Assembly (NCBI RefSeq): GCF_026420845.1
Contig: NZ_JAOWCB010000016.1
Location: 1-64,000, forward strand
DNA: 64,000 nt
Direction: 5' to 3'
DNA from: Streptomyces sp. PR69
GTDB taxonomy: Bacteria > Actinomycetota > Actinomycetes > Streptomycetales > Streptomycetaceae
Part shown: positions 1 through 8,475 of the stretch, one piece after another
Position numbering within the stretch: the stretch's first letter is position 1
How the letters are laid out: each line of letters opens with the position of its first letter
Position numbers and translations under genes: made by a program
The notes under the pieces: model-generated
Told to the model about the DNA's origin: nothing
What the model saw: the letters and a program-made list of their open reading frames with translations, nothing else
The model's database searches: none

Positions 1-190
1 CCCGGCGGGTCGGCTCGGCCTGGCGGGCCGGCTCAGCCAGGCGGATCGGCTCAGCCCGGCGACCCCCCTCGGCGGGGGCCGTCTCGGCCCGGCGGATCGG
101 CTCAGCCCGGCGGGCCGACTCAGCCCGGCGACCCCCCTCGGCGGAGGCCGTCTCAGCCCGGCGGGCCGACTCGGCCCGGCGGGCTGGCGG
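1..190. repeat. G/C-rich imperfect tandem repeat
   Basis: Short units of the type CGGCTCAGCCCGGCGGG recur with about 18-bp spacing, and a larger unit containing GACCCCCCTCGGCGG is repeated 69 bp apart (61 and 130). Read on the plus strand in frame 1 it would give a Pro/Gly/Gln/Ser-rich stretch, but that frame stays open only because it continues as a shadow of the minus-strand gene behind it. I see no start or domain, so I treat it as intergenic repeat or the edge of something outside the window. Confidence 0.6.
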
Positions 191-219
191 GGTCAGTCGC
201 GCGGCTTCCCGGCGGCCCC

Positions 220-1722
220 TCACCGGACCGCGCCTTCGCCGCCCGCGTCACGGCGCGTCAGGGCGTAGCCGTCGAGGCAGGAGCGGGCCAGCTCCTCGCA
301 TGCGGCGGTGTCCCCCTCCCACGCCTGCTGCATCAGATAGACGTGCGGCGCGCCGTGGTAGAAGCGCTCGTACTGCTCATGGCGGCCGGCGAACTCCGAG
401 CCCAGCGCGTCCCAGGCCAGTTTGAGCAGTTTGACGCGGTCCTCGGCCGGATGGCCGGGCGAGCGGATGTACTTGCGCACCAGCGGGCCGAGTTCCGGGT
501 GGAGCAGGTCCTCGCCGGAGGCGGGGAGCTGGATGAGGCCGCCGCCCGCCAGCGTCCTGATCTCCTGGACGGCCTGCGGGTAGAGCTCTCCGGCCATGAT
601 GCGCTGGGCGAAGGAGATCTCCTTGCCCGGCATCACCCCGCCGGACCCCCCGGCGGCGCCGGACCCGGCGGACCCGCCGTCCACCTGCTCGTACGACGCC
701 TCCGCCGCCAGCACGAACGCCTTGGCCTGCGCGACCTTCCCCATCAGGCGTCCGATCGCCTGGGTCACCGGCGGCAGCTGGTAGGTGTTGTTCGCCTTCG
801 TCAGCAGGATCGCGATCCCGGTGAGGAATTCCAGCTTGGTCCAGAAGCGGGTGGCCGCCTGATGGACGAAGTTGACGTACGCGGGCGTCCGCCACCACAT
901 CCGGAAGGTGGTGTCGACGTTCCGGTACGTCAGCATCCGCTCCCACGGCACGAAGACGTCGTCGCATATGAGCAGCGCGTCGTTCTCGTCGAAGCGCGAC
1001 GACAGCGGGTTGTCGTAGACACTGCGCGCCTGCGCTTCGTACGACGTGCGCGACAGCAGCTTCAGACCCGGGGTGTCGAGGGGTATCGAGAAGCACAGCG
1101 CGTGGTCGACGTCCTGCGGCGGCAGCGGTTCGATCGTGCCGACGATGACCTCGTTGCCGAAGGCCGAGGCCGTGCCGATCATCTTCGCGCCGCGGACGAC
1201 GACCCCGCCGTCCTTCTCGGCGACCGCCCGCACCACCAGATCGTCCTCCTCCTGCTCGGAGGCCGGTCTGGTCCGGTCGGTCTGCGGATTGGCCAGGGTG
1301 AAGGTCGCGTACAGGTCGCCTTCGGCGAGCCGCCGCCAGTACGCCAGGGCGTTGTCCGCGCCGTCGAAGGCATCGGTCGTGAACACACCGGGCGCGGCCG
1401 CGAAACCGGCCGCGCCGCCCGCCATATAGTCGGGCGTGCGCCCCAGGAAGCCGAAGCTCGCCTCCGCCCACACCTTGTACGCCTCGCGCCGGGCGACGAG
1501 GTCCTCGTACGAGCGGGGCACGGCGAAGGCCCGGTGCACCCCGTCCGGGGCGAGCCGCGCCCGATGCCCGGAGGAGTGCGCCAGGTCGTACAGGCGGGCG
1601 ATGGACGCCGCGGTGTTGCGGAACGCGGCATGGCGGGTGACGTCCTCGACACGTTCGCCGTCGAGCCACACCTCGCGCCCGTCACGCAGCGATTCGAGGT
1701 ACTCCTGACCAGACCTGGTCAA
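220..1722 (-). CDS. hpaB: 4-hydroxyphenylacetate 3-monooxygenase-type flavin oxygenase (HpaB family)
   Basis: 500-residue member of the two-component FADH2-dependent phenol hydroxylase family (HpaB/PvcC/TftD group), which ortho-hydroxylates phenolic substrates using reduced flavin from a separate reductase. The N-terminal domain (TRSGQEYLESLRDGREVW) and the later stretch SRFDENDALLICDDVFVPWE are typical of the family, and the length matches (480-520). I chose the TTG at 1722 because GGGAGGG lies a few bases upstream and homologues begin near TRSGQEYL; the frame stays open upstream to 1830 but that part is low-complexity. No flavin reductase gene is adjacent. An AraC regulator gene lies just upstream in the same orientation. 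The true substrate cannot be told from sequence. Confidence 0.85.
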   Translation of the reverse strand: MTRSGQEYLESLRDGREVWLDGERVEDVTRHAAFRNTAASIARLYDLAHSSGHRARLAPDGVHRAFAVPRSYEDLVARREAYKVWAEASFGFLGRTPDYMAGGAAGFAAAPGVFTTDAFDGADNALAYWRRLAEGDLYATFTLANPQTDRTRPASEQEEDDLVVRAVAEKDGGVVVRGAKMIGTASAFGNEVIVGTIEPLPPQDVDHALCFSIPLDTPGLKLLSRTSYEAQARSVYDNPLSSRFDENDALLICDDVFVPWERMLTYRNVDTTFRMWWRTPAYVNFVHQAATRFWTKLEFLTGIAILLTKANNTYQLPPVTQAIGRLMGKVAQAKAFVLAAEASYEQVDGGSAGSGAAGGSGGVMPGKEISFAQRIMAGELYPQAVQEIRTLAGGGLIQLPASGEDLLHPELGPLVRKYIRSPGHPAEDRVKLLKLAWDALGSEFAGRHEQYERFYHGAPHVYLMQQAWEGDTAACEELARSCLDGYALTRRDAGGEGAVR

Positions 1723-1878
1723 CGTCCCTCCCTCTCTCAGTTCTCCATGGCCCCCCGAGGCCGCCGCGGCCCCGGTGACACCGGCTCCCGGCTGATGCCG
1801 AGCCTCGCTTCCGGCCATGACACGGGGCAATGAACGACCGTCCAGCGGTGATTAAGAACCGGCCAGTCCGCTGCCCGC

Positions 1879-2850
1879 TCATGCCGCGGTGAGGCTCTGT
1901 GAGCGGTACTCGCCCGGAGTCATCCCGAACCATTTGCGGAACGCCAGATGGAAGCCGACGGCGCTCTGGTAGCCCACCCGCTCCGGCACCGCCGACTGCG
2001 GCAGACAGGTCTCGCCGAGCAGCCGGGCCGCCTCCTGCATCCGCCGCCCGGTCAGGTGCCGGGCTGGGGCTTCGCCGACCAGTTCGCGGAACGCGGCGGT
2101 GAACGCCGACCGCGACATCCCGACCTCCCGGGCGAGCGAATCGATCGTCCAGGGCTCCGCGAAACGCGTGGCGATGATGACCATCGCCTTGCTGATGCCG
2201 GGGTTGGCGAGCATGGGCAGCGAGGAGGGGTTTTCGGCCAGTTCACGCAGCAGCGGGCGGAGCGCCAGCACCAGCGCCATCTCGAAGGTGCGCAGGGTGA
2301 TCAGCCGGTCGCCCGGTCCGGTGGGCCGGTCGGTGGCGGCCAGCAGCCGCAGCGTGTCGCGCAGCAGCGGCTCCTTGTCGACCTGGGAGCGGTCGAGCAC
2401 CAGCGCCCAGGGGAGCGCCTTGTACAGGCCGGTGGCGGCGCTCGCGTCGTAGTGCAGCCCGGCGCACAGGATGCGGCTCTCCGGTCCCGTCCCCTCGATC
2501 CTGATCTCTCCCGAGGTGCCCGGCGCCCGTTCGGGAAGGACGGCGGCGAGCGCGACGCCGCCGTGCCGTTCGGGCCGGTCGGCGAGCCGGTGCGCGGTGC
2601 CGGTGGGGAAGAGGGCGAGGTCACCCGTCGTCAGTTCGATGGGCGCCTGGTCCTCGCCGGTGATCCAGCAGCCGCCCTCGGTGATGTAGTGGAGGACGGC
2701 GCAGCTCTGCTCGGCGTCGCCCTCGATGGCCCAGGGTGCGCGCACATGCCAGCGGCTGTCGAACACCCCTGTGAGCCGCAGCGGTTTCAGCAGTTCACTG
2801 AGGAGGTCGTCGCCGAGGCCGCTGTCGCCTTTGCTGTCCGTGGAGTCCAT
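1879..2850 (-). CDS. AraC-family regulator with N-terminal cupin
   Basis: 323-residue transcription factor. Residues about 20-190 resemble the cupin-type AraC ligand domain (EGDAEQSCAVLHYITEGG, then TGDLALFPTGTAHRL). The C-terminal third is a double helix-turn-helix AraC domain (DSLAREVGMSRSAFTAAFRE and FRKWFGMTPGEYR). The ATG at 2850 is preferred over an upstream TTG because AAGGA sits 7 bases ahead of it. It is divergent from the NmrA-like reductase at 2969 across a 118-bp gap, so that reductase is the most likely target; the downstream monooxygenase is another. Ligand unknown. Confidence 0.9.
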   Translation of the reverse strand: MDSTDSKGDSGLGDDLLSELLKPLRLTGVFDSRWHVRAPWAIEGDAEQSCAVLHYITEGGCWITGEDQAPIELTTGDLALFPTGTAHRLADRPERHGGVALAAVLPERAPGTSGEIRIEGTGPESRILCAGLHYDASAATGLYKALPWALVLDRSQVDKEPLLRDTLRLLAATDRPTGPGDRLITLRTFEMALVLALRPLLRELAENPSSLPMLANPGISKAMVIIATRFAEPWTIDSLAREVGMSRSAFTAAFRELVGEAPARHLTGRRMQEAARLLGETCLPQSAVPERVGYQSAVGFHLAFRKWFGMTPGEYRSQSLTAA

Positions 2851-2968
2851 TGGACGATCCTTCAACCTCCGCCCCGGTTTGTTAATTGATCGGCCGAAGC
2901 CGCCGACGCGAGCCTGGAAGAGCCGTTCACGGCAGCAGCCACACCCTATCGAAGGGCTCTTCAGACAA

Positions 2969-3898
2969 ATGTCCGATCACATTCCGATGCGGGTCGCGGT
3001 CGTGGCCGCGACCGGATTCCAGGGCGGCGCGACGGCCCGTCTGCTGGCCGAGCGGGGCCACCGGGTCCGTACCATCAGCCGCAGGCCGGAGGCGGACCGC
3101 CCGGAGATCCCGGGCGTGACCATCGCGCCGGGCGATCTGGGGCGCTACGACGACGTCCGCGCCCTCTTCGAGAAGGCCACGCACGCCGCCGTGGTGCTGC
3201 CTCTGGTGTACGAGGCCGAGAGGGTCATGACGTACGCCCAGCACATCGCGAAAGCGGCCCGGGAGGCCGGGGTGGGCCGGGTGGTCTACAACGCCAACAC
3301 CCGCATCCCGGACCGTACGACCAATGTCGCGGCCTTCGAGACCCGCCGGCTCGCCGAGACCGTGTTCCGCGAGAGCCTCGCCCAGAGCGAGGTGGAGCTG
3401 GTCGTCGTACGGCCGTCGGTCTACCTGGACAACCTCTTCAGCCCGTGGAACGGCCCGGCCCTCGTCGACGAGGGCGTGCTCGCCTATCCGCTGCCGGCAA
3501 ACGCGCCGGTCTCCTGGATGTCGCACCGCGATCTGGCGGAGACGGTGTACGCGGCGCTCACGGTGGACGGCGTGGCGGGCCGCGCCTTCGACATCGGCGG
3601 CAGCCGGACGCTGACGGGCGAGGAGCTGGCGGCCGCCTTCGGCGAGGGGCTGGCGCGCGAGGTGCGCTATGTGCCGCTGGAGCCCGCGGTCTTCGAGCAG
3701 AGCCTGGCCCAGGTGATCGGCGCTCCGTCGGCGTGCGGGGTGGCGGGGCTCTACCACTACATGGCCAGCGGCGTGGAGCCGGACCTGATGGCGGGTGACG
3801 ACGGGGAGACGGCGGCGGCCCTGTCGGTGAAGCCGCTGCCGGCGGCGGCGTGGGTGGCCGCCCAGCCCTGGCATATGTGGGCCGGCGGACAGCCGTGA
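2969..3898 (+). CDS. NmrA-like NAD(P)-binding reductase
   Basis: 309-residue atypical short-chain dehydrogenase of the NmrA/NAD(P)H-azoreductase-like group. The N-terminal Rossmann motif VVAATGFQGGATARLL is intact, followed by an arginine-rich NADPH-preferring stretch (RTISRRPEADRP), then VVRPSVYLDNLFSPW and MSHRDLAETV, which are typical of the family. The ATG at 2969 follows GAAGGG; a second ATG at 2987 is possible. It is divergent from the AraC gene and probably controlled by it. The last part (PLPAAAWVAAQPW) is an ordinary C-terminus. It could act as a quinone or dye reductase or as a redox sensor. Confidence 0.85.
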   Translation: MSDHIPMRVAVVAATGFQGGATARLLAERGHRVRTISRRPEADRPEIPGVTIAPGDLGRYDDVRALFEKATHAAVVLPLVYEAERVMTYAQHIAKAAREAGVGRVVYNANTRIPDRTTNVAAFETRRLAETVFRESLAQSEVELVVVRPSVYLDNLFSPWNGPALVDEGVLAYPLPANAPVSWMSHRDLAETVYAALTVDGVAGRAFDIGGSRTLTGEELAAAFGEGLAREVRYVPLEPAVFEQSLAQVIGAPSACGVAGLYHYMASGVEPDLMAGDDGETAAALSVKPLPAAAWVAAQPWHMWAGGQP

Positions 3899-3948
3899 CC
3901 GCCGGAGGAAGGCAAGCGCCAAGAGGATTCAGACGAGGTTCAAACGGC

Positions 3949-4116
3949 ATGGCAGGCATGACAGGTACGACAGGTACGACAGGCATGGCAGGTACGACAC
4001 GCATGACGCACACCACCGGCATCAGCTCCCGCCGTCGGACCGCCGCGCATCCGGAGCCCAGCTGGGGCGCGGTGCGCGCGGGACGCGGGGAGCCCAGCTG
4101 GGGCGCGGCGCCCTGA
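3949..4116 (+). CDS. Possible small peptide with repeated PSWGA motif
   Basis: Possible 55-residue product beginning in a 9-bp tandem repeat (MAGMTGTTGTTGMAGTT) and ending with two copies of the motif EPSWGA separated by VRAGRG. A GAGG lies about ten bases before the ATG, and a strong hairpin terminator follows 48 bases after the stop, so the region may well be transcribed with the upstream reductase gene. No known family is recognised and no modifying enzyme is beside it. The simple-repeat start could also mean it is non-coding. Confidence 0.3.
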   Translation: MAGMTGTTGTTGMAGTTRMTHTTGISSRRRTAAHPEPSWGAVRAGRGEPSWGAAP

Positions 4117-4163
4117 GCGGGGCGCACGGCAGGAACACCCGACCGGAGCGGGAGCGAAGCAGC

Positions 4164-4189
4164 AGGGGCGGCCGTCGTGCCGCCCCTTT
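4164..4189 (+). terminator. Intrinsic terminator
   Basis: Perfect inverted repeat AGGGGCGGC / GCCGCCCCT with a six-base loop, followed by TTT. It ends the transcript coming from the 2969 gene and the possible small peptide gene. Confidence 0.75.
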
Positions 4190-4417
4190 CCGCGTGGTCC
4201 GACCTTTTGCGGGGCCTCTGGCGCGTACGCCGGTGTGGTGCAAATGTCTCTCGGAGCACCGGCAGCACAGGACGACAGCACCGGACAGGCAGTCACCCCG
4301 ACCACCGGATTGCCCACCCGCCGGGCGTGGGAAGGCTCATCCGGTACGTACGCAGGCGAGCGCATCCCTCTGAGCATTTCTTACCGCCCAGCCGAGTGAA
4401 CGCGGACAGGAGCGGCC

Positions 4418-6553
4418 ATGCCCGCAGCCCGCCAGTCGACGACCGAGCAGCTACAAAGAACCAGCACCCAAAGATTCAGTAAAACGACGCAAACGGCCCA
4501 ATCCGTTCTGCCCGCACTGCCCTCAGGTGATGTCGTGAACCCCATGATCGGCCGCATCCCCGTCCTGGACGTCCGCCCCCTCGTCGACTGCGGACGACGA
4601 CCCGCCAAGGCGGTGACGGGCGAGACCTTCCAGGTGACCGCCACCGTATTCCGCGAGGGCCATGACGCCGTCGCCGCCAATGTCGTGCTGCGCGACCCCA
4701 GCGGACGGCCCGGCCCCTTCACCCCGATGCGGGAGCTCGCGCCGGGCACCGACCGCTACGGCGCGGAGGTCGCCGCGGACTCCGAGGGCCTGTGGACCTA
4801 TGCCGTCGAAGGATGGAGCGACCCGGTCGCCACCTGGCGGCAGCACGCCCAGATCAAGATCCCCGCCGGGATCGACACCGCGCTGGTGCTGGCGGAGGGC
4901 GCCGAGCTGTACGAGCGGGCGGCCGCCGGGGTGCCCAAGAAGGACGGCCGGGAAGCCGTGCTCGCCGCCGTGGACGCGCTGCGCGACGAGAGCCGGCCGG
5001 CCGCGGCCCGGCTCGCCGCCGCGCTGGCCCCCGGCGCCCGCGCCGCCCTCGACCGCCATCCGCTGCGCGAACTGGTCACCTCCTCCCCCGCGTTGCCGCT
5101 GCTCGTGGAGCGCAAGCGGGCGCTGTACGGCTCCTGGTACGAGATGTTCCCCCGCTCCGAGGGCGCGGTCGTCGCCGACGACGGCCGCCCGCCGGTCTCC
5201 GGCACGCTGCGCACCGCCGCCGAACGGCTCCCCGCGATCGCCGCGATGGGCTTTGACGTCGTCTATCTGCCCCCGGTCCACCCCATCGGCGCCACACACC
5301 GCAAGGGCCCCAACAACTCCCTCTCGGCGGGGCCGCACGATGTGGGCGTGCCCTGGGCGATCGGCTCGCCCGAGGGCGGCCATGACGCGCTCCACCCGGA
5401 CCTCGGCACCCTGGAGGACTTCGACCACTTCGTGCTGGCGGCCCGCTCGCTGCGTATGGAGGTCGCCCTGGACTTCGCGCTCCAGTGCTCCCCCGACCAC
5501 CCCTGGGTGCTGAAGCATCCCGAGTGGTTCCACCGCAGGGCCGACGGCTCCATCGCCTATGCCGAGAATCCGCCGAAGAAGTACCAGGACATCTATCCGA
5601 TCGCCTTTGACGCCGATATGCCGGGGCTCGTCGAGGAGACGCTGCGCGTGCTGCGCTTCTGGATGGGCCACGGGGTGCGGATCTTCCGGGTGGACAATCC
5701 GCACACCAAGCCCGTCGTCTTCTGGGAGAAGGTCATCGGGGAGATCAACCGCACCGACCCCGATGTGATCTTCCTGGCGGAGGCGTTCACCCGCCCTGCG
5801 ATGATGCACACGCTGGCCGCGATCGGATTCCAGCAGTCGTACACGTACTTCACCTGGCGCAACACCAAAGCGGAGCTGACCGAGTACCTGACCGAGCTGT
5901 CCGGCGACGCGGCCGCCCATATGCGCCCCAATTTCTTTGTGAACACCCCGGACATCCTGCACGCCTACCTCCAGCAGGGCGGCCGGCCCGCCTTCGAGGT
6001 GCGGGCGGTGCTCGCGGCGACGCTGTCGCCGTCCTGGGGCATGTACGCCGGATACGAGCTGTGCGAGAACACCCCGCTCAGACAGGGCAGTGAGGAGTAC
6101 CTCGACTCGGAGAAGTACCAACTGCGGCCCCGTGACTGGGAGTCGGCCGAGCGGGAGGGACGCACCATCACCCCGCTGATCACCCGGCTCAACCGCGTAC
6201 GCCGCCGCCATCCGGCCCTCCAGCAGCTGCGCGGCCTCACCTTCCACGACGTCGACAACGACCAGGTGATCGCGTACTCGAAGCACTGCGGACGCCCGTC
6301 AGACCCGGGCTCCGACGTGGTCCTGGTGGTCGCCAACCTGGACCCGCACCACACCCAGGAGGCCACGGTCTCGTTGGACATGCCGCGCATCGGCCTCGAC
6401 TGGCACGAGAGCGCGCCGGTGCGCGACGAGCTCACCGGCGAGACCTATCACTGGGGCAGAACCAACTATGTGCGCCTCGAGCCGGGCATCACGCCAGCGC
6501 ACATCCTCGTTCTGCGACCGTCCCCGCCGATCGGAGGGTCACCCACATCATGA
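4418..6553 (+). CDS. glgE: Alpha-1,4-glucan:maltose-1-phosphate maltosyltransferase GlgE
   Basis: 711-residue GH13 subfamily 3 enzyme that moves maltosyl units from alpha-maltose 1-phosphate to the non-reducing end of alpha-glucan. The sequence is collinear with Streptomyces GlgE (about 675 residues) with a slightly longer N-terminus. The nucleophile lies in RIFRVDNPHTK (Asp426) and the acid/base in FLAEAFTRP (Glu455), 29 residues apart as in the characterised enzyme. AGGAG precedes the ATG. The stop overlaps the treS start (ATGA), so glgE and treS are translationally coupled. With treS, mak and glgB it makes the cytosolic trehalose-to-glucan pathway. Confidence 0.97.
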   Translation: MPAARQSTTEQLQRTSTQRFSKTTQTAQSVLPALPSGDVVNPMIGRIPVLDVRPLVDCGRRPAKAVTGETFQVTATVFREGHDAVAANVVLRDPSGRPGPFTPMRELAPGTDRYGAEVAADSEGLWTYAVEGWSDPVATWRQHAQIKIPAGIDTALVLAEGAELYERAAAGVPKKDGREAVLAAVDALRDESRPAAARLAAALAPGARAALDRHPLRELVTSSPALPLLVERKRALYGSWYEMFPRSEGAVVADDGRPPVSGTLRTAAERLPAIAAMGFDVVYLPPVHPIGATHRKGPNNSLSAGPHDVGVPWAIGSPEGGHDALHPDLGTLEDFDHFVLAARSLRMEVALDFALQCSPDHPWVLKHPEWFHRRADGSIAYAENPPKKYQDIYPIAFDADMPGLVEETLRVLRFWMGHGVRIFRVDNPHTKPVVFWEKVIGEINRTDPDVIFLAEAFTRPAMMHTLAAIGFQQSYTYFTWRNTKAELTEYLTELSGDAAAHMRPNFFVNTPDILHAYLQQGGRPAFEVRAVLAATLSPSWGMYAGYELCENTPLRQGSEEYLDSEKYQLRPRDWESAEREGRTITPLITRLNRVRRRHPALQQLRGLTFHDVDNDQVIAYSKHCGRPSDPGSDVVLVVANLDPHHTQEATVSLDMPRIGLDWHESAPVRDELTGETYHWGRTNYVRLEPGITPAHILVLRPSPPIGGSPTS

Positions 6554-8268
6554 TCGTCAATGAGCCCGTCCACGACACGTTCGAGGACACCCCGGCCAAG
6601 GACCGCGATCCCGACTGGTTCAAGCGGGCCGTCTTCTACGAGGTCCTTGTCCGCTCCTTCCAGGACAGCAACGGCGACGGCATCGGCGACCTCAAGGGCA
6701 TCACCGCCAAACTGGACTATCTCCAGTGGCTGGGCGTGGACTGCCTGTGGCTGCCGCCCTTCTTCAAGTCACCGCTGCGGGACGGCGGTTACGATGTGGC
6801 GGACTACACCTCCGTACTGCCGGACTTCGGCGACCTCGCCGACTTCGTGGAGTTCGTGGACGCGGCCCACCAGCGCGGCATGCGCGTGATCATCGACTTC
6901 GTGATGAACCACACCAGCGACCAGCACCCGTGGTTCCAGGAGTCCCGCACCAATCCGGACGGGCCCTACGGCGACTACTACCTCTGGGCGGACGACGACA
7001 AGCAGTACGAGGGCGCCCGGATCATCTTCGTCGACACCGAGACGTCGAACTGGACCTTCGACCCGGTGCGCAAGCAGTACTACTGGCACCGCTTCTTCTC
7101 CCACCAGCCCGATCTCAACTACGAGAACCCGGCGGTGCAGGAGGAGATCATCTCGGCGCTGCGCTTCTGGCTGGACCTGGGCATCGACGGCTTCCGGCTG
7201 GACGCGGTGCCGTATCTCTACCAGCAGGAGGGCACCAACTGCGAGAACCTCCCCGCCACCCACGCCTTCCTCAAGCGGGTCCGCAAGGAGATCGACGCCC
7301 ACTACCCGGACACGGTGCTGCTCGCCGAGGCCAATCAGTGGCCCGAGGACGTCGTCGACTACTTCGGCGACTACGCGGCGGGCGGCGACGAATGCCATAT
7401 GGCGTTCCACTTCCCGGTGATGCCGCGCATCTTCATGGCCGTACGGCGTGAATCCCGCTACCCCGTCTCCGAAATCCTCGCCAAGACCCCGGCGATCCCC
7501 AAGAACTGCCAGTGGGGCATCTTCCTGCGGAACCACGACGAGCTGACCCTCGAAATGGTCACCGACGAAGAGCGCGACTATATGTACGCGGAGTACGCCA
7601 AGGACCCGCGGATGCGGGCCAACATCGGCATCCGCCGGCGACTCGCGCCCCTGCTGGACAACGACCGCAACCAGATCGAGCTGTTCACGGCGCTGCTGCT
7701 GTCGCTGCCCGGCTCCCCGATCCTCTACTACGGGGACGAGATCGGGATGGGCGACAACATCTGGCTGGGCGACCGGGACGCGGTGCGCACCCCGATGCAG
7801 TGGACCCCGGACAGAAACGCCGGCTTCTCCTCCTGCGACCCCGGACGGCTGTATCTGCCGACCATCATGGACCCGGTCTACGGCTACCAGGTCACCAATG
7901 TGGAGGCGGCGATGGCCTCGCCGTCCTCACTGCTGCACTGGACCCGCCGGATGATCGAGATCCGCAAGCAGAACCCGGCCTTCGGGCTCGGCTCGTACAG
8001 CGAGCTGCCGTCGTCGAACCCGTCCGTCCTGGCCTTCCTGCGGGAATTCAAGGACGACCTGGTGATGTGCGTGAACAACTTCTCGCGGTTCGCGCAGCCG
8101 ACGGAGCTGGATCTGCGCCGGTTCAACGGCCACCACCCCGTGGAGCTGATCGGGGGCGTGCGCTTCCCGGCCATCGGCCAGTGGCCGTATCTGCTGACCC
8201 TGGCGGGTCACGGCTTCTACTGGTTCCGGCTGCGGAAGGACGCGGCGGCGGCTTCGACGCCGTCCTGA
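6550..8268 (+). CDS. treS: Trehalose synthase TreS (maltose alpha-D-glucosyltransferase)
   Basis: 572-residue GH13 subfamily 16 enzyme interconverting trehalose and maltose. Catalytic residues are Asp218 (GFRLDAVPYL), Glu260 (LLAEANQWPED) and Asp330 (LRNHDELTLE); the spacings of 42 and 70 residues match characterised actinobacterial TreS. It lacks a fused maltokinase domain, and the separate kinase gene follows. The start overlaps the glgE stop by four bases. In actinobacteria TreS forms a complex with the maltokinase and feeds maltose to maltose 1-phosphate for GlgE. A hairpin lies between treS and mak. Confidence 0.97.
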   Translation: MIVNEPVHDTFEDTPAKDRDPDWFKRAVFYEVLVRSFQDSNGDGIGDLKGITAKLDYLQWLGVDCLWLPPFFKSPLRDGGYDVADYTSVLPDFGDLADFVEFVDAAHQRGMRVIIDFVMNHTSDQHPWFQESRTNPDGPYGDYYLWADDDKQYEGARIIFVDTETSNWTFDPVRKQYYWHRFFSHQPDLNYENPAVQEEIISALRFWLDLGIDGFRLDAVPYLYQQEGTNCENLPATHAFLKRVRKEIDAHYPDTVLLAEANQWPEDVVDYFGDYAAGGDECHMAFHFPVMPRIFMAVRRESRYPVSEILAKTPAIPKNCQWGIFLRNHDELTLEMVTDEERDYMYAEYAKDPRMRANIGIRRRLAPLLDNDRNQIELFTALLLSLPGSPILYYGDEIGMGDNIWLGDRDAVRTPMQWTPDRNAGFSSCDPGRLYLPTIMDPVYGYQVTNVEAAMASPSSLLHWTRRMIEIRKQNPAFGLGSYSELPSSNPSVLAFLREFKDDLVMCVNNFSRFAQPTELDLRRFNGHHPVELIGGVRFPAIGQWPYLLTLAGHGFYWFRLRKDAAAASTPS

Positions 8269-8334
8269 CGGGGCGGGGCGCCTCACTCGCCATCGCGACA
8301 TACCCAGACGCATCCGCCGATGGGAGTGATGTCC

Positions 8335-8364
8335 CCGCCGGGGCGGTTTCCGCCGCCCCGGCGG
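8335..8364 (+). terminator. Hairpin between treS and mak
   Basis: CGCCGGGGCGG / CCGCCCCGGCG with loop TTTCCG, and no clear T run after it. It could stop or attenuate transcripts coming from glgE-treS, leaving mak and glgB partly dependent on their own promoter in the 207-bp gap. Confidence 0.6.
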
Positions 8365-8475
8365 GGGCACTCTCCCCCTCACCCCCGCGCGCCGCCGGAC
8401 AGCCACTGCTGCAATCCGGGACACTCTGCGCATGCAGCACTTTTAGGGTGTATCCCGGGGAAAGGACGCGATGCC

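Larger units (their letters stand above)
3899..4417. other. 519-bp intergenic stretch before glgE
   Basis: Holds the possible small peptide gene, a 9-bp tandem repeat (GGCATGGCA, GGTACGACA variants, 3949-4010), one intrinsic terminator and then about 230 bp that should include the glgE promoter. I see no RNA gene and no convincing operator in it. Confidence 0.6.
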
